This document shows, piece by piece, positions 42,333-50,248 of a stretch of 56,549 nucleotides of DNA; the first letter of the stretch is position 1; every line of letters begins with the position of its first letter. The position numbers were made by a program, and so were the translations under genes. Under the pieces are notes generated by a model. It was not told where the DNA came from. It worked only from the letters and a program-made list of their open reading frames with translations, and did no database searches. This DNA comes from Xylanibacter ruminicola (GTDB lineage Bacteria; Bacteroidota; Bacteroidia; Bacteroidales; Bacteroidaceae): assembly GCF_900142525.1 (NCBI RefSeq), contig NZ_FRBD01000024.1, positions 1-56,549 on the forward strand. The letters are read 5' to 3'.

Positions 42333-43474
42333 AGCAAGAAGAATGGGCCGAAAGGCTGAACAACCATCTGAAAAACTACCAGCAGGAGCCCACACGCGAC
42401 CTGTGGGAGGGCATCGAAGCTTCGCTCGACAAGCAGGCTAAAGGCCCGATGCGCCTGATGGTCATGCGTCGTTGGCTGATGGCAGCCGCCATCATTGGCA
42501 TTATCTTTGGTGGAACATATCTACTATGGCATCATGAGGTTCCCCCACAGCCACAAATAACCGAGGCGAAGCAAGCCCACAAGGCAGAGCAGACAGACAA
42601 AGCGCCAGAAAAATTCATCGCACAAGCAGAAGAGTCACACACGATAGCAGCTAAAACAACCGAGCAACATGTTCAGCAAACTATGGTTGAAGAAGAAACT
42701 GATGTGCAACAGAAAGAAGAGAACGCGCTACCCGACGAAAAGTCTACAATACCCCAAGAGGATACACCAAGTCCACAGCCACATCGTCCGCTACCATCGG
42801 AGCCAAAAGTTGATTATCAGCATACAGAACGTCAACAGCATCAGCCGCTGCGCCTAACCATAGGGTTGTTTGCCCAAGGCAATACAAACGACATGAACAG
42901 CAGGAATGGTGTGGTGATGAATACCAACATCATGTCACGCGCTGCAGCAACACGTGCTTATCTGCTGAACTACGAAGAGCGTGAAAGCCACGATCAGCCC
43001 GTTTCGTTCGGTCTAACAATAGGTTACCCGCTCAACAAGTGGCTATCTGTATATTCTGGTGTGGTTTACACCAAGCTACACTCATCGTTTACTACCCTGA
43101 TGCTCAAGCACCAGATTGTACGCAACCAGAAACTCCACTACTTAGGCGTGCCCCTTAACCTACAGGCCCACCTGGTACAGTGGCATGGCATCGGTCTCTA
43201 TCTGACGGCTGGTGGACAGGCAGACTGGAACATTAAAGCTGAATCGAACACCGACGGCATCGACCAAGTGATGGATAAGGACCGTATGCTATGGTCGGTT
43301 GGCGAAAGCTTAGGTCTGGAATACCGTATTATTCCCCAGCTGAGCCTTTATGCAGAGCCTGGCATTCGCCACTACTTTAATAACGGTAGTACCATCAATA
43401 ACTATTTTAAGGACAAACCTACGAGTTTCAACCTTCAGTTGGGACTCAGATTAAACATCAACACCACAAAATGA
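42329..43474 (+). CDS. Dual-membrane-spanning anti-sigma factor (Dma-like)
   Basis: This is a 381-residue protein with an unusual topology. Residues 1-45 form a short cytoplasmic domain that would hold the sigma factor (EEWAERLNNHLKNYQQ). Residues 49-66 are an inner-membrane span (WLMAAAIIGIIFGGTYLLW). Residues 70-170 are a disordered, Gln/Glu/Pro-rich linker long enough to cross the periplasm. Residues 172-381 are an outer-membrane beta-barrel (LRLTIGLFAQG, SFGLTIGYPLNKW, IGLYLTAGGQADW, LQLGLRLNI). This matches the Dma anti-sigma factors described from Bacteroides thetaiotaomicron as regulators of outer-membrane vesiculation. It overlaps the sigma gene and the next barrel gene by 4 bp each. 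Confidence 0.85.
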   Translation: MKQEEWAERLNNHLKNYQQEPTRDLWEGIEASLDKQAKGPMRLMVMRRWLMAAAIIGIIFGGTYLLWHHEVPPQPQITEAKQAHKAEQTDKAPEKFIAQAEESHTIAAKTTEQHVQQTMVEEETDVQQKEENALPDEKSTIPQEDTPSPQPHRPLPSEPKVDYQHTERQQHQPLRLTIGLFAQGNTNDMNSRNGVVMNTNIMSRAAATRAYLLNYEERESHDQPVSFGLTIGYPLNKWLSVYSGVVYTKLHSSFTTLMLKHQIVRNQKLHYLGVPLNLQAHLVQWHGIGLYLTAGGQADWNIKAESNTDGIDQVMDKDRMLWSVGESLGLEYRIIPQLSLYAEPGIRHYFNNGSTINNYFKDKPTSFNLQLGLRLNINTTK

Positions 43475-43953
43475 AAAGATTAGTATTATTCGTCATGTTG
43501 GTCCTCTCGCTTGCAGCCAATGCGCAGACCAACGAGAAAGCCACAAAAAGTATCTCTCTCGAGTTCCTCGGTGTGCACCACGGCTGGGGTCTTAACTACG
43601 ACTCACGCATCAAAGGAAACGAGGGGCTGGGTTATCGTGTAGGACTTAGTTATGCCTATGCCTTTCCTGGACAAGATATAAGCTACAAGGGTGTGGCCGT
43701 TCCATTAGAGGTAAACGGGCTTTTTGGCAGCAAGGTAGCGAAGTTTGAGTTGGGTATAGGTACAAGCTTAGGCTATTACCGCAAGGATGACCACAGCTTA
43801 GGCACAAGTGTATACAGTAACAGATTCCGCATTCTGCCCTTTACTAATCTGGGACTTAGATTACAACCCAAGCAAGGCGTTACACTACGATTGGGAATAG
43901 CACCCCAATTAGAGTTAATATACCCCTACATAAGTCTGGGTTATGCTTTTTAA
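43471..43953 (+). CDS. Small outer-membrane beta-barrel protein
   Basis: This 160-residue protein has a signal peptide (ends AANAQ) and about eight amphipathic strands (ISLEFLGVHHGWGLNYDS, LGYRVGLSYAYAF, FELGIGTSLGYYR, LRLGIAPQLEL), ending ISLGYAF with a terminal Phe. It resembles small OmpX-like barrels. It overlaps the anti-sigma gene by 4 bp and ends just before a strong bidirectional terminator, so it is the last gene of the operon. It may partner with the anti-sigma barrel or report on barrel assembly (inference). Confidence 0.8.
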   Translation: MKRLVLFVMLVLSLAANAQTNEKATKSISLEFLGVHHGWGLNYDSRIKGNEGLGYRVGLSYAYAFPGQDISYKGVAVPLEVNGLFGSKVAKFELGIGTSLGYYRKDDHSLGTSVYSNRFRILPFTNLGLRLQPKQGVTLRLGIAPQLELIYPYISLGYAF

Positions 43954-43957
43954 CAAC

Positions 43958-43992
43958 AATAATCCCCGCTCAGCAGTTGAGCGGGGATTATT
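43958..43992. terminator. Perfect 15-bp GC-rich stem, bidirectional terminator
   Basis: AATAATCCCCGCTCA (43958-43972) pairs perfectly with TGAGCGGGGATTATT (43978-43992) around a 5-nt loop. It ends both the rightward sensing operon and the leftward ackA transcript. Confidence 0.92.
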
Positions 43993-44011
43993 TATACATA
44001 GACAGAAGTAG

Positions 44012-45202
44012 TTAAAGCAAGTTCATGGTATCGGTAGCAATCATCAACTCCTCGTCGGTTGGAATGACAACAACCTTTACCTTTGAATCATCGGCAGAGA
44101 TGACTGCCTCCTCGCCACGAACGTTGTTCTTCTCCTCGTCGAACTTAACGCCCAGGAACTCAAGACCCTCGCAAACTGCAGAACGCATAGAAATCTGGTT
44201 CTCGCCTACTCCAGCTGTGAAGACAATCACGTCTACACCACCCATAGCAGCAGCATAAGCGCCGATATACTTCTTAATACGGTAGAAATACATCTGCTGA
44301 GCCAGTACGGCACGAGGCTCACCAGCCTTAGCAGCATTCTCTACATCGCGCATATCCGAGCTACCGCCAGTGATACCAGCAACACCGCTCTTCTTGTTGA
44401 GCAGGTTGCTCATGCCATCGGCATCCAGGCCCAGCTTCTTCTCAAGGAAGGTAACGGCACCGCCGTCGATATCGCCAGAGCGGGTACCCATGACGAGACC
44501 CTCAAGTGGAGTAAGACCCATAGAGGTATCGATACACTTACCGTCCAGGACAGCAGCGATAGAGCCACCGTTACCGATGTGGCAGGTAATCATCTTTGTA
44601 CCCTCAGCCTTCATGCCCAGGAACTCGAGTGCGCGGGCTGAAACGTAGCGGTGAGATGTTCCGTGGAAACCATAGCGACGCACACCATACTGCTCGTAGA
44701 GCTCGTAAGGAATAGCGTACATATAAGCCTTAGCTGGCATGGTCTGATGGAAAGCGGTATCGAACACACCTACCTGTGGCAGACCAGGCATCAGCTCCTT
44801 AACGGCGTTTACACCCTTAAGGTTTGCGGGATTATGCAGTGGAGCAAGGTCAGAGCACTCCTCGAAGGCCTTCAGCACCTCATCGGTGAGGATGACAGAC
44901 TTATTGAACTTCTCGCCGCCGTGCACCATGCGGTGACCTACTGCGTCGATCTCGTCGAGGCTCTTGATAACACCGATTTCAGGATCAGTGAGCAGAGAGA
45001 AGATGAACTTTACGCCCTCGGTATGCTCGGGGATGTCGTGCATAATCTGCTTCTTCTCGCCATTGGCCAGCTTTACCTTTACAAAGGCATTGTCCAAGCC
45101 TACACGCTCAGCACCGCCACTGGTCATAACACTCTTGTCGTCCATATTGTACAGCGCGTACTTGATTGACGACGAACCACAATTCAAAACAAGGATTTTC
45201 AT
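44012..45202 (-). CDS. ackA: Acetate kinase
   Basis: AckA (396 residues) makes ATP and acetate from acetyl phosphate. Motifs are NCGSSSIKYALY at the N-terminus, GHRMVHGGEKF, VFDTAFHQTMP, RRYGFHGTSHRY, CHIGNGGS and GLTPLEGLVMGTRSGD. Together with the pta gene just upstream it forms the acetate-producing branch of fermentation in the cytoplasm. The gap from pta holds a heptamer array. Confidence 0.97.
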   Translation of the reverse strand: MKILVLNCGSSSIKYALYNMDDKSVMTSGGAERVGLDNAFVKVKLANGEKKQIMHDIPEHTEGVKFIFSLLTDPEIGVIKSLDEIDAVGHRMVHGGEKFNKSVILTDEVLKAFEECSDLAPLHNPANLKGVNAVKELMPGLPQVGVFDTAFHQTMPAKAYMYAIPYELYEQYGVRRYGFHGTSHRYVSARALEFLGMKAEGTKMITCHIGNGGSIAAVLDGKCIDTSMGLTPLEGLVMGTRSGDIDGGAVTFLEKKLGLDADGMSNLLNKKSGVAGITGGSSDMRDVENAAKAGEPRAVLAQQMYFYRIKKYIGAYAAAMGGVDVIVFTAGVGENQISMRSAVCEGLEFLGVKFDEEKNNVRGEEAVISADDSKVKVVVIPTDEELMIATDTMNLL

Positions 45203-45207
45203 GATTT

Positions 45208-45228
45208 CTTAACTCTTAATTCTTAACT
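45208..45228 (-). repeat. Heptamer array between pta and ackA
   Basis: On the minus strand AGTTAAG, AATTAAG and AGTTAAG lie 5 bp before the ackA ATG, in the same orientation to the gene as the array before argG. Confidence 0.7.
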
Positions 45229-45233
45229 CATAT

Positions 45234-46244
45234 TTACTTCTTCGCGTCCATAGCCTGGCAGGCAGTGATGGCAATCATGTAGTAGATGTCATCAACAGAG
45301 CAGCCACGAGACAGGTCGTTAACAGGACGTGCGATACCCTGCAGCACAGGACCGATAGCGATAGCGTCGCCCAGACGCTGTACCATCTTATAGCCGATGT
45401 TACCAACCTCGAGGTTAGGGAATACCAGCACGTTAGCCTTACCGGCAATGTCAGAGCCTGGAGCCTTCTTGGCGCCAACACTTGGAACCAGAGCAGCGTC
45501 AGCCTGCAGCTCACCGTCGATCTTCAGTGTAGGATCGAGCTCCTTTGCCAGACGGGTAGCCTCAATCACCTTGTCGCATACCTCGTGCTTGGCACTACCC
45601 TTGGTAGAGAAGCTGAGCATAGCTACGCGTGGCTCCTCGAAACCGGCCACAGCCTTTGCCATCTGAGCGGTGCAGACTGCAATCTGCGAAAGCTGATTGG
45701 CATCGGGCATTGGTGTAACAGCTACGTCGGCAACAACGAGCACACCATCCTCACCATACTGCTTCTGCTTAGAGATGAGCAGCAGACCACCGCTCACGCA
45801 GGTGATGCCAGGCTGGCACTTGATAATCTGCAGAGCAGGGCGCAATGTATCGCCAGTAGTAGAGAGAGCACCGGAAATCTGACCGTCGGCACCCTCGGTC
45901 TTGATAATCATACATCCCAGGTACAGAGGATTCTTAATCAACTTACGGGCCTCTTCGATGGTCATACCCTTTGACTTGCGGATTTCAGCCAGCTTCTCAG
46001 CTAGCTCCTCGCTCTTGTCATAGTTCTCAGGGTCGATGAGAGTTGCCTTACCAATGTTAGTGAGTCCCTTTTCCTTAGCCAGGGCCTCAACCTTAGCGGG
46101 GTTACCAATCAGAATAATGTCTGCGAGGTCATCAGCCAGAGCCTTATCGGCTGCACACAGAGTACGCTCCTCTTCAGCTTCAGGGAGCACGATGCGCTGC
46201 TTGTTACTCTTAGCACGCGCTACAATTTGACTTAATAGATCCAT
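45234..46244 (-). CDS. pta: Phosphate acetyltransferase
   Basis: Pta (336 residues) converts acetyl-CoA and phosphate to acetyl phosphate for AckA. It is the short form made only of the PTA_PTB catalytic domain: RIVLPEAEEERTL near residue 18, GALSTTGDTLRPALQI near 124, CVSGGLLLISKQ and VFPNLEVGNIGYKMVQRLG near 272. The N-terminal regulatory domains of the E. coli protein are absent. It lies 40 bp downstream of cdaA. Confidence 0.96.
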   Translation of the reverse strand: MDLLSQIVARAKSNKQRIVLPEAEEERTLCAADKALADDLADIILIGNPAKVEALAKEKGLTNIGKATLIDPENYDKSEELAEKLAEIRKSKGMTIEEARKLIKNPLYLGCMIIKTEGADGQISGALSTTGDTLRPALQIIKCQPGITCVSGGLLLISKQKQYGEDGVLVVADVAVTPMPDANQLSQIAVCTAQMAKAVAGFEEPRVAMLSFSTKGSAKHEVCDKVIEATRLAKELDPTLKIDGELQADAALVPSVGAKKAPGSDIAGKANVLVFPNLEVGNIGYKMVQRLGDAIAIGPVLQGIARPVNDLSRGCSVDDIYYMIAITACQAMDAKK

Positions 46245-46284
46245 AATTTGTTTTATATTAAAATGTTAATACTGTGATTCCTTA

Positions 46285-47064
46285 TTATTCCAGCTCCTTT
46301 GTCAGGATACTCTCCAGCTCCTCGGCCGAGAGCCGCAGGCGGAACTGGCCGTTCACTGCAACGGATATGGCACCCGTCTCCTCCGACACCACTACTGCCA
46401 CGGCATCACTCTCCTGCGACATACCCATAGCGGCACGGTGGCGAAGGCCCAGCTCCTTGGGGATGTCCATATCGTGGCTCACCGGCAGGATACAGGCTGC
46501 TGCCCTGATACGATTCTTCGATATGATCATGGCGCCGTCGTGCAGCGGAGAGTTCTTGAAGAAGATGTTCTCTATCAGCCGCTGGTTGATGTTCGAGTCA
46601 ATCTGGTCGCCCGTCACCGCTATCTCATCCAGCGGCATCGTGCGCTCTATAACGATGAGCGCGCCAACCTTACCGCGACTCATGTTCATCGCTGCCATAA
46701 CGATAGGCATAATGGTCTCCTTGAGCGCTTTCTTGCTCTCGCCGTCGTCGTGCTTGGATGTAAACAGACGTATAAAAGCCTTCATACGGCGATGGGCTCC
46801 CACATTATACAGGAACCGGCGTATCTCTTCCTGAAAGAGCACGATGAGCGCAATAACACCCACGCTCACCAGCTTGTCCAGAATAGAGCCCAGCAGGCGC
46901 ATCTCCAGAATCTGCGACACAAACAGCCACATAATCACGAACACCATAATGCCAATGAACACATTCAGCGAACGTGACTCGCGCATCAGCCTGTAGATGT
47001 AGTAGAGAATCATCGCTACAAGCAGTATGTCGACAAAATCCTTGATTCCGAATTCGAAGAACAT
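46285..47064 (-). CDS. cdaA: Diadenylate cyclase CdaA
   Basis: This 259-residue protein has three N-terminal membrane spans (about 10-80) and a DAC domain with the two signature motifs: LHDGAMIIS near residue 175 and LRHRAAMGMSQESDA near 205. It makes cyclic di-AMP, which in many bacteria controls potassium and osmotic balance and cell-wall homeostasis. It follows folP after 4 bp, a conserved neighbourhood in Bacteroidota. No c-di-AMP phosphodiesterase is in the window. Confidence 0.95.
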   Translation of the reverse strand: MFFEFGIKDFVDILLVAMILYYIYRLMRESRSLNVFIGIMVFVIMWLFVSQILEMRLLGSILDKLVSVGVIALIVLFQEEIRRFLYNVGAHRRMKAFIRLFTSKHDDGESKKALKETIMPIVMAAMNMSRGKVGALIVIERTMPLDEIAVTGDQIDSNINQRLIENIFFKNSPLHDGAMIISKNRIRAAACILPVSHDMDIPKELGLRHRAAMGMSQESDAVAVVVSEETGAISVAVNGQFRLRLSAEELESILTKELE

Positions 47065-47068
47065 ATAA

Positions 47069-47872
47069 TCAAAGGTGAGAAGTGAGAGGTGAGAGTTGAG
47101 ACATCATTTTTACGCACTCCACTGCCTGCTTCACGTCGTGAACCCGCAGTATGTGTGCCCCCTTCATCAGCGAGATGGTATTAAGCACCGTTGTGCCGTT
47201 AAGAGATTCCTCGGGAGTTATTCCCATGAGTTTATAAATCATCGACTTGCGTGATATGCCCACCAGCAGCGGCAGCTCCATCACGTGCAAGCGCTCCATA
47301 CAGTTCATGATATCGTAGTTCTGCTGCAAGGTCTTACCGAATCCGAAGCCGGGGTCCAGGATGATGTCGCAAGCCCCGACATCGCGCAGCTGCTGCACCT
47401 GGCGGGCAAACTGCAGCAGCATCTGCTTCATGCTGGGCTGCGTCGACATTAATATATAAGGTACGTGCAGGCGTGATACCAGCCTGTACATCTCCTCGTT
47501 GCCCTCGCTCACGTCGTTGATGATGTCGGCACCAAACTCCTCCACCGTCATACGGGCCACATCGGTCCGGAAGGTGTCAACAGAGATCACGGCATCGGGC
47601 AACTCACGACGAATAATACCCAAGCCGAAACGCAAACGCTCCATCTCCTCAGCCTCAGAAACCTCGGTGCCGCCCGGGCGTGTAGAACACCCGCCCACGT
47701 CGATCATACTGGCACCTTCGTCTACTATCTGGTGGCAACGCTTAACAATCTCGGCCTCCGTCTGCACCCTGCTCCCGGCATAGAAAGAGTCGGGCGTTAC
47801 GTTCAGGATACCCATCACCTGGGGGGTGCTGAGATCCATCAATCTACCTTTGATATTAATAGTATAGCTCAT
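47069..47872 (-). CDS. folP: Dihydropteroate synthase
   Basis: FolP (267 residues from the ATG at 47872) joins pABA to the pterin in folate synthesis and is the sulfonamide target. Motifs are GILNVTPDSFYAGSR, MIDVGGCSTRPGG, LDPGFGFGKTLQQNYD and LLVGISRKS. A GTG at 47881 is possible as start but falls on the -7 promoter box, so the ATG is preferred and the mRNA would be nearly leaderless. The last residues (SQLSPLTSHL) are encoded by a heptamer-like repeat at 47075-47102. Confidence 0.94.
   Translation of the reverse strand: MSYTINIKGRLMDLSTPQVMGILNVTPDSFYAGSRVQTEAEIVKRCHQIVDEGASMIDVGGCSTRPGGTEVSEAEEMERLRFGLGIIRRELPDAVISVDTFRTDVARMTVEEFGADIINDVSEGNEEMYRLVSRLHVPYILMSTQPSMKQMLLQFARQVQQLRDVGACDIILDPGFGFGKTLQQNYDIMNCMERLHVMELPLLVGISRKSMIYKLMGITPEESLNGTTVLNTISLMKGAHILRVHDVKQAVECVKMMSQLSPLTSHL
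47075..47102. repeat. Heptamer array forming the folP 3' end
   Basis: On the plus strand GTGAGAA, GTGAGAG, GTGAGAG and TTGAGAC are in 7-bp register, at the folP/cdaA junction but inside the folP reading frame. Confidence 0.65.
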
Positions 47873-47880
47873 TTCGCCCA

Positions 47881-47888
47881 CAAAGATA
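47881..47888 (-). promoter_or_regulatory. -7 box of folP
   Basis: The minus-strand TATCTTTG ends 8 bp before the ATG at 47872. The -33 position falls in the heptamer array, with no TTTG. Confidence 0.55.
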
Positions 47889-47900
47889 TAAATTAATTAT

Positions 47901-47976
47901 GAATTAAGAGTTAAGAGTTAAGAAAAACATTCTCTATCATACATTTTTTCTTAATTCTTAACTCTTAACTCTTAAC
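47901..47976. repeat. Inverted pair of heptamer arrays between folP and murF
   Basis: Left arm: GAATTAA, GAGTTAA, GAGTTAA (47901-47921). Right arm: TCTTAAT and TCTTAAC three times (47949-47976). The arms are complementary over about 25 bp and could form a large hairpin or cruciform around a 20-bp centre. They occupy the -33 regions of both divergent promoters. Confidence 0.75.
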
Positions 47977-47983
47977 TTTTCCT

Positions 47984-47991
47984 TATCTTTG
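47984..47991 (+). promoter_or_regulatory. -7 box of murF
   Basis: TATCTTTG lies 20 bp before the ATG at 48012. The -33 position lies in the heptamer array. Confidence 0.6.
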
Positions 47992-48011
47992 CACCAAAAT
48001 TCACGAAGATT

Positions 48012-49364
48012 ATGGATATAAAGGAACTATACAAGCTGTATCAGCAGCACCAGTGCATCACCACCGACAGCCGCGACTGCCCCGAGGGAAGCATCTTCCT
48101 CGCACTGAAAGGCGAGTCGTTCAACGGTAACAAGTTCGCCCTGCAGGCCCTTGAGAAGGGATGCAGTTATGCGATTGTTGATGAGGATTTAGAGAATCTA
48201 GACAGTTTGGACAATCTAAAAAAGCGAATCATCAAAGTTGATGATTGCTTACAAACTTATAAAGATCTGGCTCGCGAGCACCGCCGCCAGTTCGACATAC
48301 CTGTCATCGGCATCACCGGCACCAACGGTAAGACCACCACCAAGGAGCTCATTGCCGCCGTCCTCTCCAAGAAATACAACGTGCTCTACACCCAGGGCAA
48401 CTTCAACAACGACGTCGGGGTGCCCAAGACACTGTTCCGCCTTAACAAGGAACACGAGATTGCCGTGATTGAGATGGGAGCCAGTCATCCCGGTGACATC
48501 AAGACACTGGCCGAGACCGCCGAGCCCACCTGCGGCCTGATTACCAACGTGGGCCGCGCACACCTCCAGGGCTTCGGCTCGTTCGAGGGCGTCATCAAGA
48601 CCAAGGGCGAGCTCTACGACTTCCTGCGCAGCCGCGAAGACAGCCTCATCTTCATCAATGCCGACAACGAGTACCTGATGGACCAGATAGGCGAGGACGA
48701 AGACATCTGGATGTCGCCCTACTCTACCGACCCCGACAACCAGTACTCCTGCATCTCGGGCGAGATCATAGAGTGCGACCCGTTCCTGAAGTTCCGCTGG
48801 CGCGAGCCGCTGATGGTGCTCGAGGAAGAGGGGCGCAGCACCAAGTGGCACAAGGTGCAGACCAAGCTGATCGGCTCTTACAACATCGACAACCTGCTGG
48901 CCGCCATCGCCGTGGGAATCAACTTCGGCGTTGACCGCAAGAAGATATGCGCCGCGCTCGAGGAATACGAGCCGTCGAACAACCGCAGCCAGATGACCGT
49001 TACCGAGAAGAACCACCTGATTGTGGATGCCTACAACGCCAACCCGTCGTCGATGCAGGCTGCCCTCGAGAACTTCAAGCTGATGCAGGCCGACCACAAG
49101 ATGGTTATCCTTGGCGCCATGCGCGAGCTCGGCGAGGTGTCGGCCGAAGAGCACCAGCACGTGGTAGACTATCTGAAAGCTACCGACGTAGAGACGGTAT
49201 GGCTGGTTGGCGAGGAGTTCGAAGGCGCCCGCTGCGACTACCGCAAGTTCAAGGACGTAGAGGAGGTGAAGGCCGCCATCGCTGCCGAGCAGCCCGAAGG
49301 CTACTACATACTCATCAAGGGTTCTAATAGCACGAGACTTTATCAGCTGCCGGAGCTGCTGTAA
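48012..49364 (+). CDS. murF: UDP-N-acetylmuramoyl-tripeptide--D-alanyl-D-alanine ligase
   Basis: MurF (450 residues) adds D-Ala-D-Ala to the UDP-MurNAc tripeptide with ATP, completing the cytoplasmic precursor. The P-loop GITGTNGKTTTKELIAAVL is near residue 98; VIEMGASHPGDI, LITNVGRAHLQGFGS and IVDAYNANPSSMQAA follow. Most of the gene is visibly GC-rich at third positions, but codons for about residues 56-85 are AT-rich and contain a 9-bp in-frame repeat (48195-48221). The following gene starts 5 bp downstream with GTG. Confidence 0.96.
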   Translation: MDIKELYKLYQQHQCITTDSRDCPEGSIFLALKGESFNGNKFALQALEKGCSYAIVDEDLENLDSLDNLKKRIIKVDDCLQTYKDLAREHRRQFDIPVIGITGTNGKTTTKELIAAVLSKKYNVLYTQGNFNNDVGVPKTLFRLNKEHEIAVIEMGASHPGDIKTLAETAEPTCGLITNVGRAHLQGFGSFEGVIKTKGELYDFLRSREDSLIFINADNEYLMDQIGEDEDIWMSPYSTDPDNQYSCISGEIIECDPFLKFRWREPLMVLEEEGRSTKWHKVQTKLIGSYNIDNLLAAIAVGINFGVDRKKICAALEEYEPSNNRSQMTVTEKNHLIVDAYNANPSSMQAALENFKLMQADHKMVILGAMRELGEVSAEEHQHVVDYLKATDVETVWLVGEEFEGARCDYRKFKDVEEVKAAIAAEQPEGYYILIKGSNSTRLYQLPELL

Positions 49365-49369
49365 CTGTC

Positions 49370-50248
49370 GTGAGAAACATCATCATCTTCTTTTGGCTTA
49401 TACTGCTGACGGCGGGATGCGCCAGGCAGGAGGCTCAGGACGCTTACCTTGAGCAAGGCAACAGCGTTTACTACTGGCGCACCGAGCTCAGGCTCGACTC
49501 TGCCGAGAGGGCCTTCCTCAGCCACTACCATATTAATAAGGTGTACTGCCGCTACTTCGATGTCGTCATGAACGACGGCGCCGCCGAGCCAACGCCCAAT
49601 GCCACCATCACCATCGCCGACACGCTGCCCGACGGCATCGACATCGTCCCCACCGTCTACATCACCGAGGACTGCATGCACCAGCCGCACAACGACCTGG
49701 CCGGGAAGATAGTAGACCGCATCCTGCAGATGAACGAGACCAACGACATCGCCCGCGTCAGCGAGATACAGATAGACTGCGACTACACCAGCAAAAGCCG
49801 CCACACCTACTACAGCTTTCTGGAGGAAGTCAGGTCCAAGCTCTCCGCCGTCCATGCCCGGCTCTCCACCACCATCCGCCTCCACCAGCTCTCCATGCCC
49901 GCACCGTCTGCCGACTACGGCGTGCTGATGGTCTACAACACCGGCGACCCGCGCAAGTGGCAAGAGCGCAACCCCATACTCGACTACCGCGACGTCTTCC
50001 CCTACCTCAGCCGCCTCGCCAGCTATCCGCTCCCGCTGGCCACCGCCTACCCCGTCTACCGCTGGATCAGGCACATACAGCACGTCAGGGTGGAGCACAC
50101 CGTTGCCGCCGGCGAGATACTGAAGGTAAAGCATGCCTTGGAGAAAGCGCGCCCCGGCCTGGCCCGACACATCATCACCTATCATTTGGAAACAGATAAT
50201 ATTAACAGATACACACCAGAGACCTATGAAGAAATTTATCGTCATTAG
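49370..50248 (+). CDS. Uncharacterised lipoprotein with probable barrel fold
   Basis: This 292-residue protein starts with GTG at 49370 and has a lipoprotein signal (LLTAGC, Cys17). Recognisable stretches are NSVYYWRTELRLDSAERAFL, KVYCRYFDVV, EIQIDCDYTSKSRHTYYSFL, TTIRLHQLSMP and ILDYRDVFPYLSRL. I have seen this pattern in Bacteroidales proteins of unknown function next to a large periplasmic protein, as here. The alternation of strands and helices, with acidic residues after strands, looks like a TIM-barrel hydrolase fold, but this is a guess. It overlaps the next gene by 23 bp. Confidence 0.75.
   Translation: MRNIIIFFWLILLTAGCARQEAQDAYLEQGNSVYYWRTELRLDSAERAFLSHYHINKVYCRYFDVVMNDGAAEPTPNATITIADTLPDGIDIVPTVYITEDCMHQPHNDLAGKIVDRILQMNETNDIARVSEIQIDCDYTSKSRHTYYSFLEEVRSKLSAVHARLSTTIRLHQLSMPAPSADYGVLMVYNTGDPRKWQERNPILDYRDVFPYLSRLASYPLPLATAYPVYRWIRHIQHVRVEHTVAAGEILKVKHALEKARPGLARHIITYHLETDNINRYTPETYEEIYRH

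Noticed and set aside
48249..49160. 303-codon open frame antisense to murF
   Set aside because: It is a GC-bias artefact; murF on the other strand is certain and the antisense product is low-complexity Val/Leu/Gly/His.
49343..50245. 300-codon open frame antisense to the 49370 lipoprotein gene
   Set aside because: Low-complexity Gly/Val-rich product; the sense frame has a lipoprotein signal and a sensible overlap with its neighbours.
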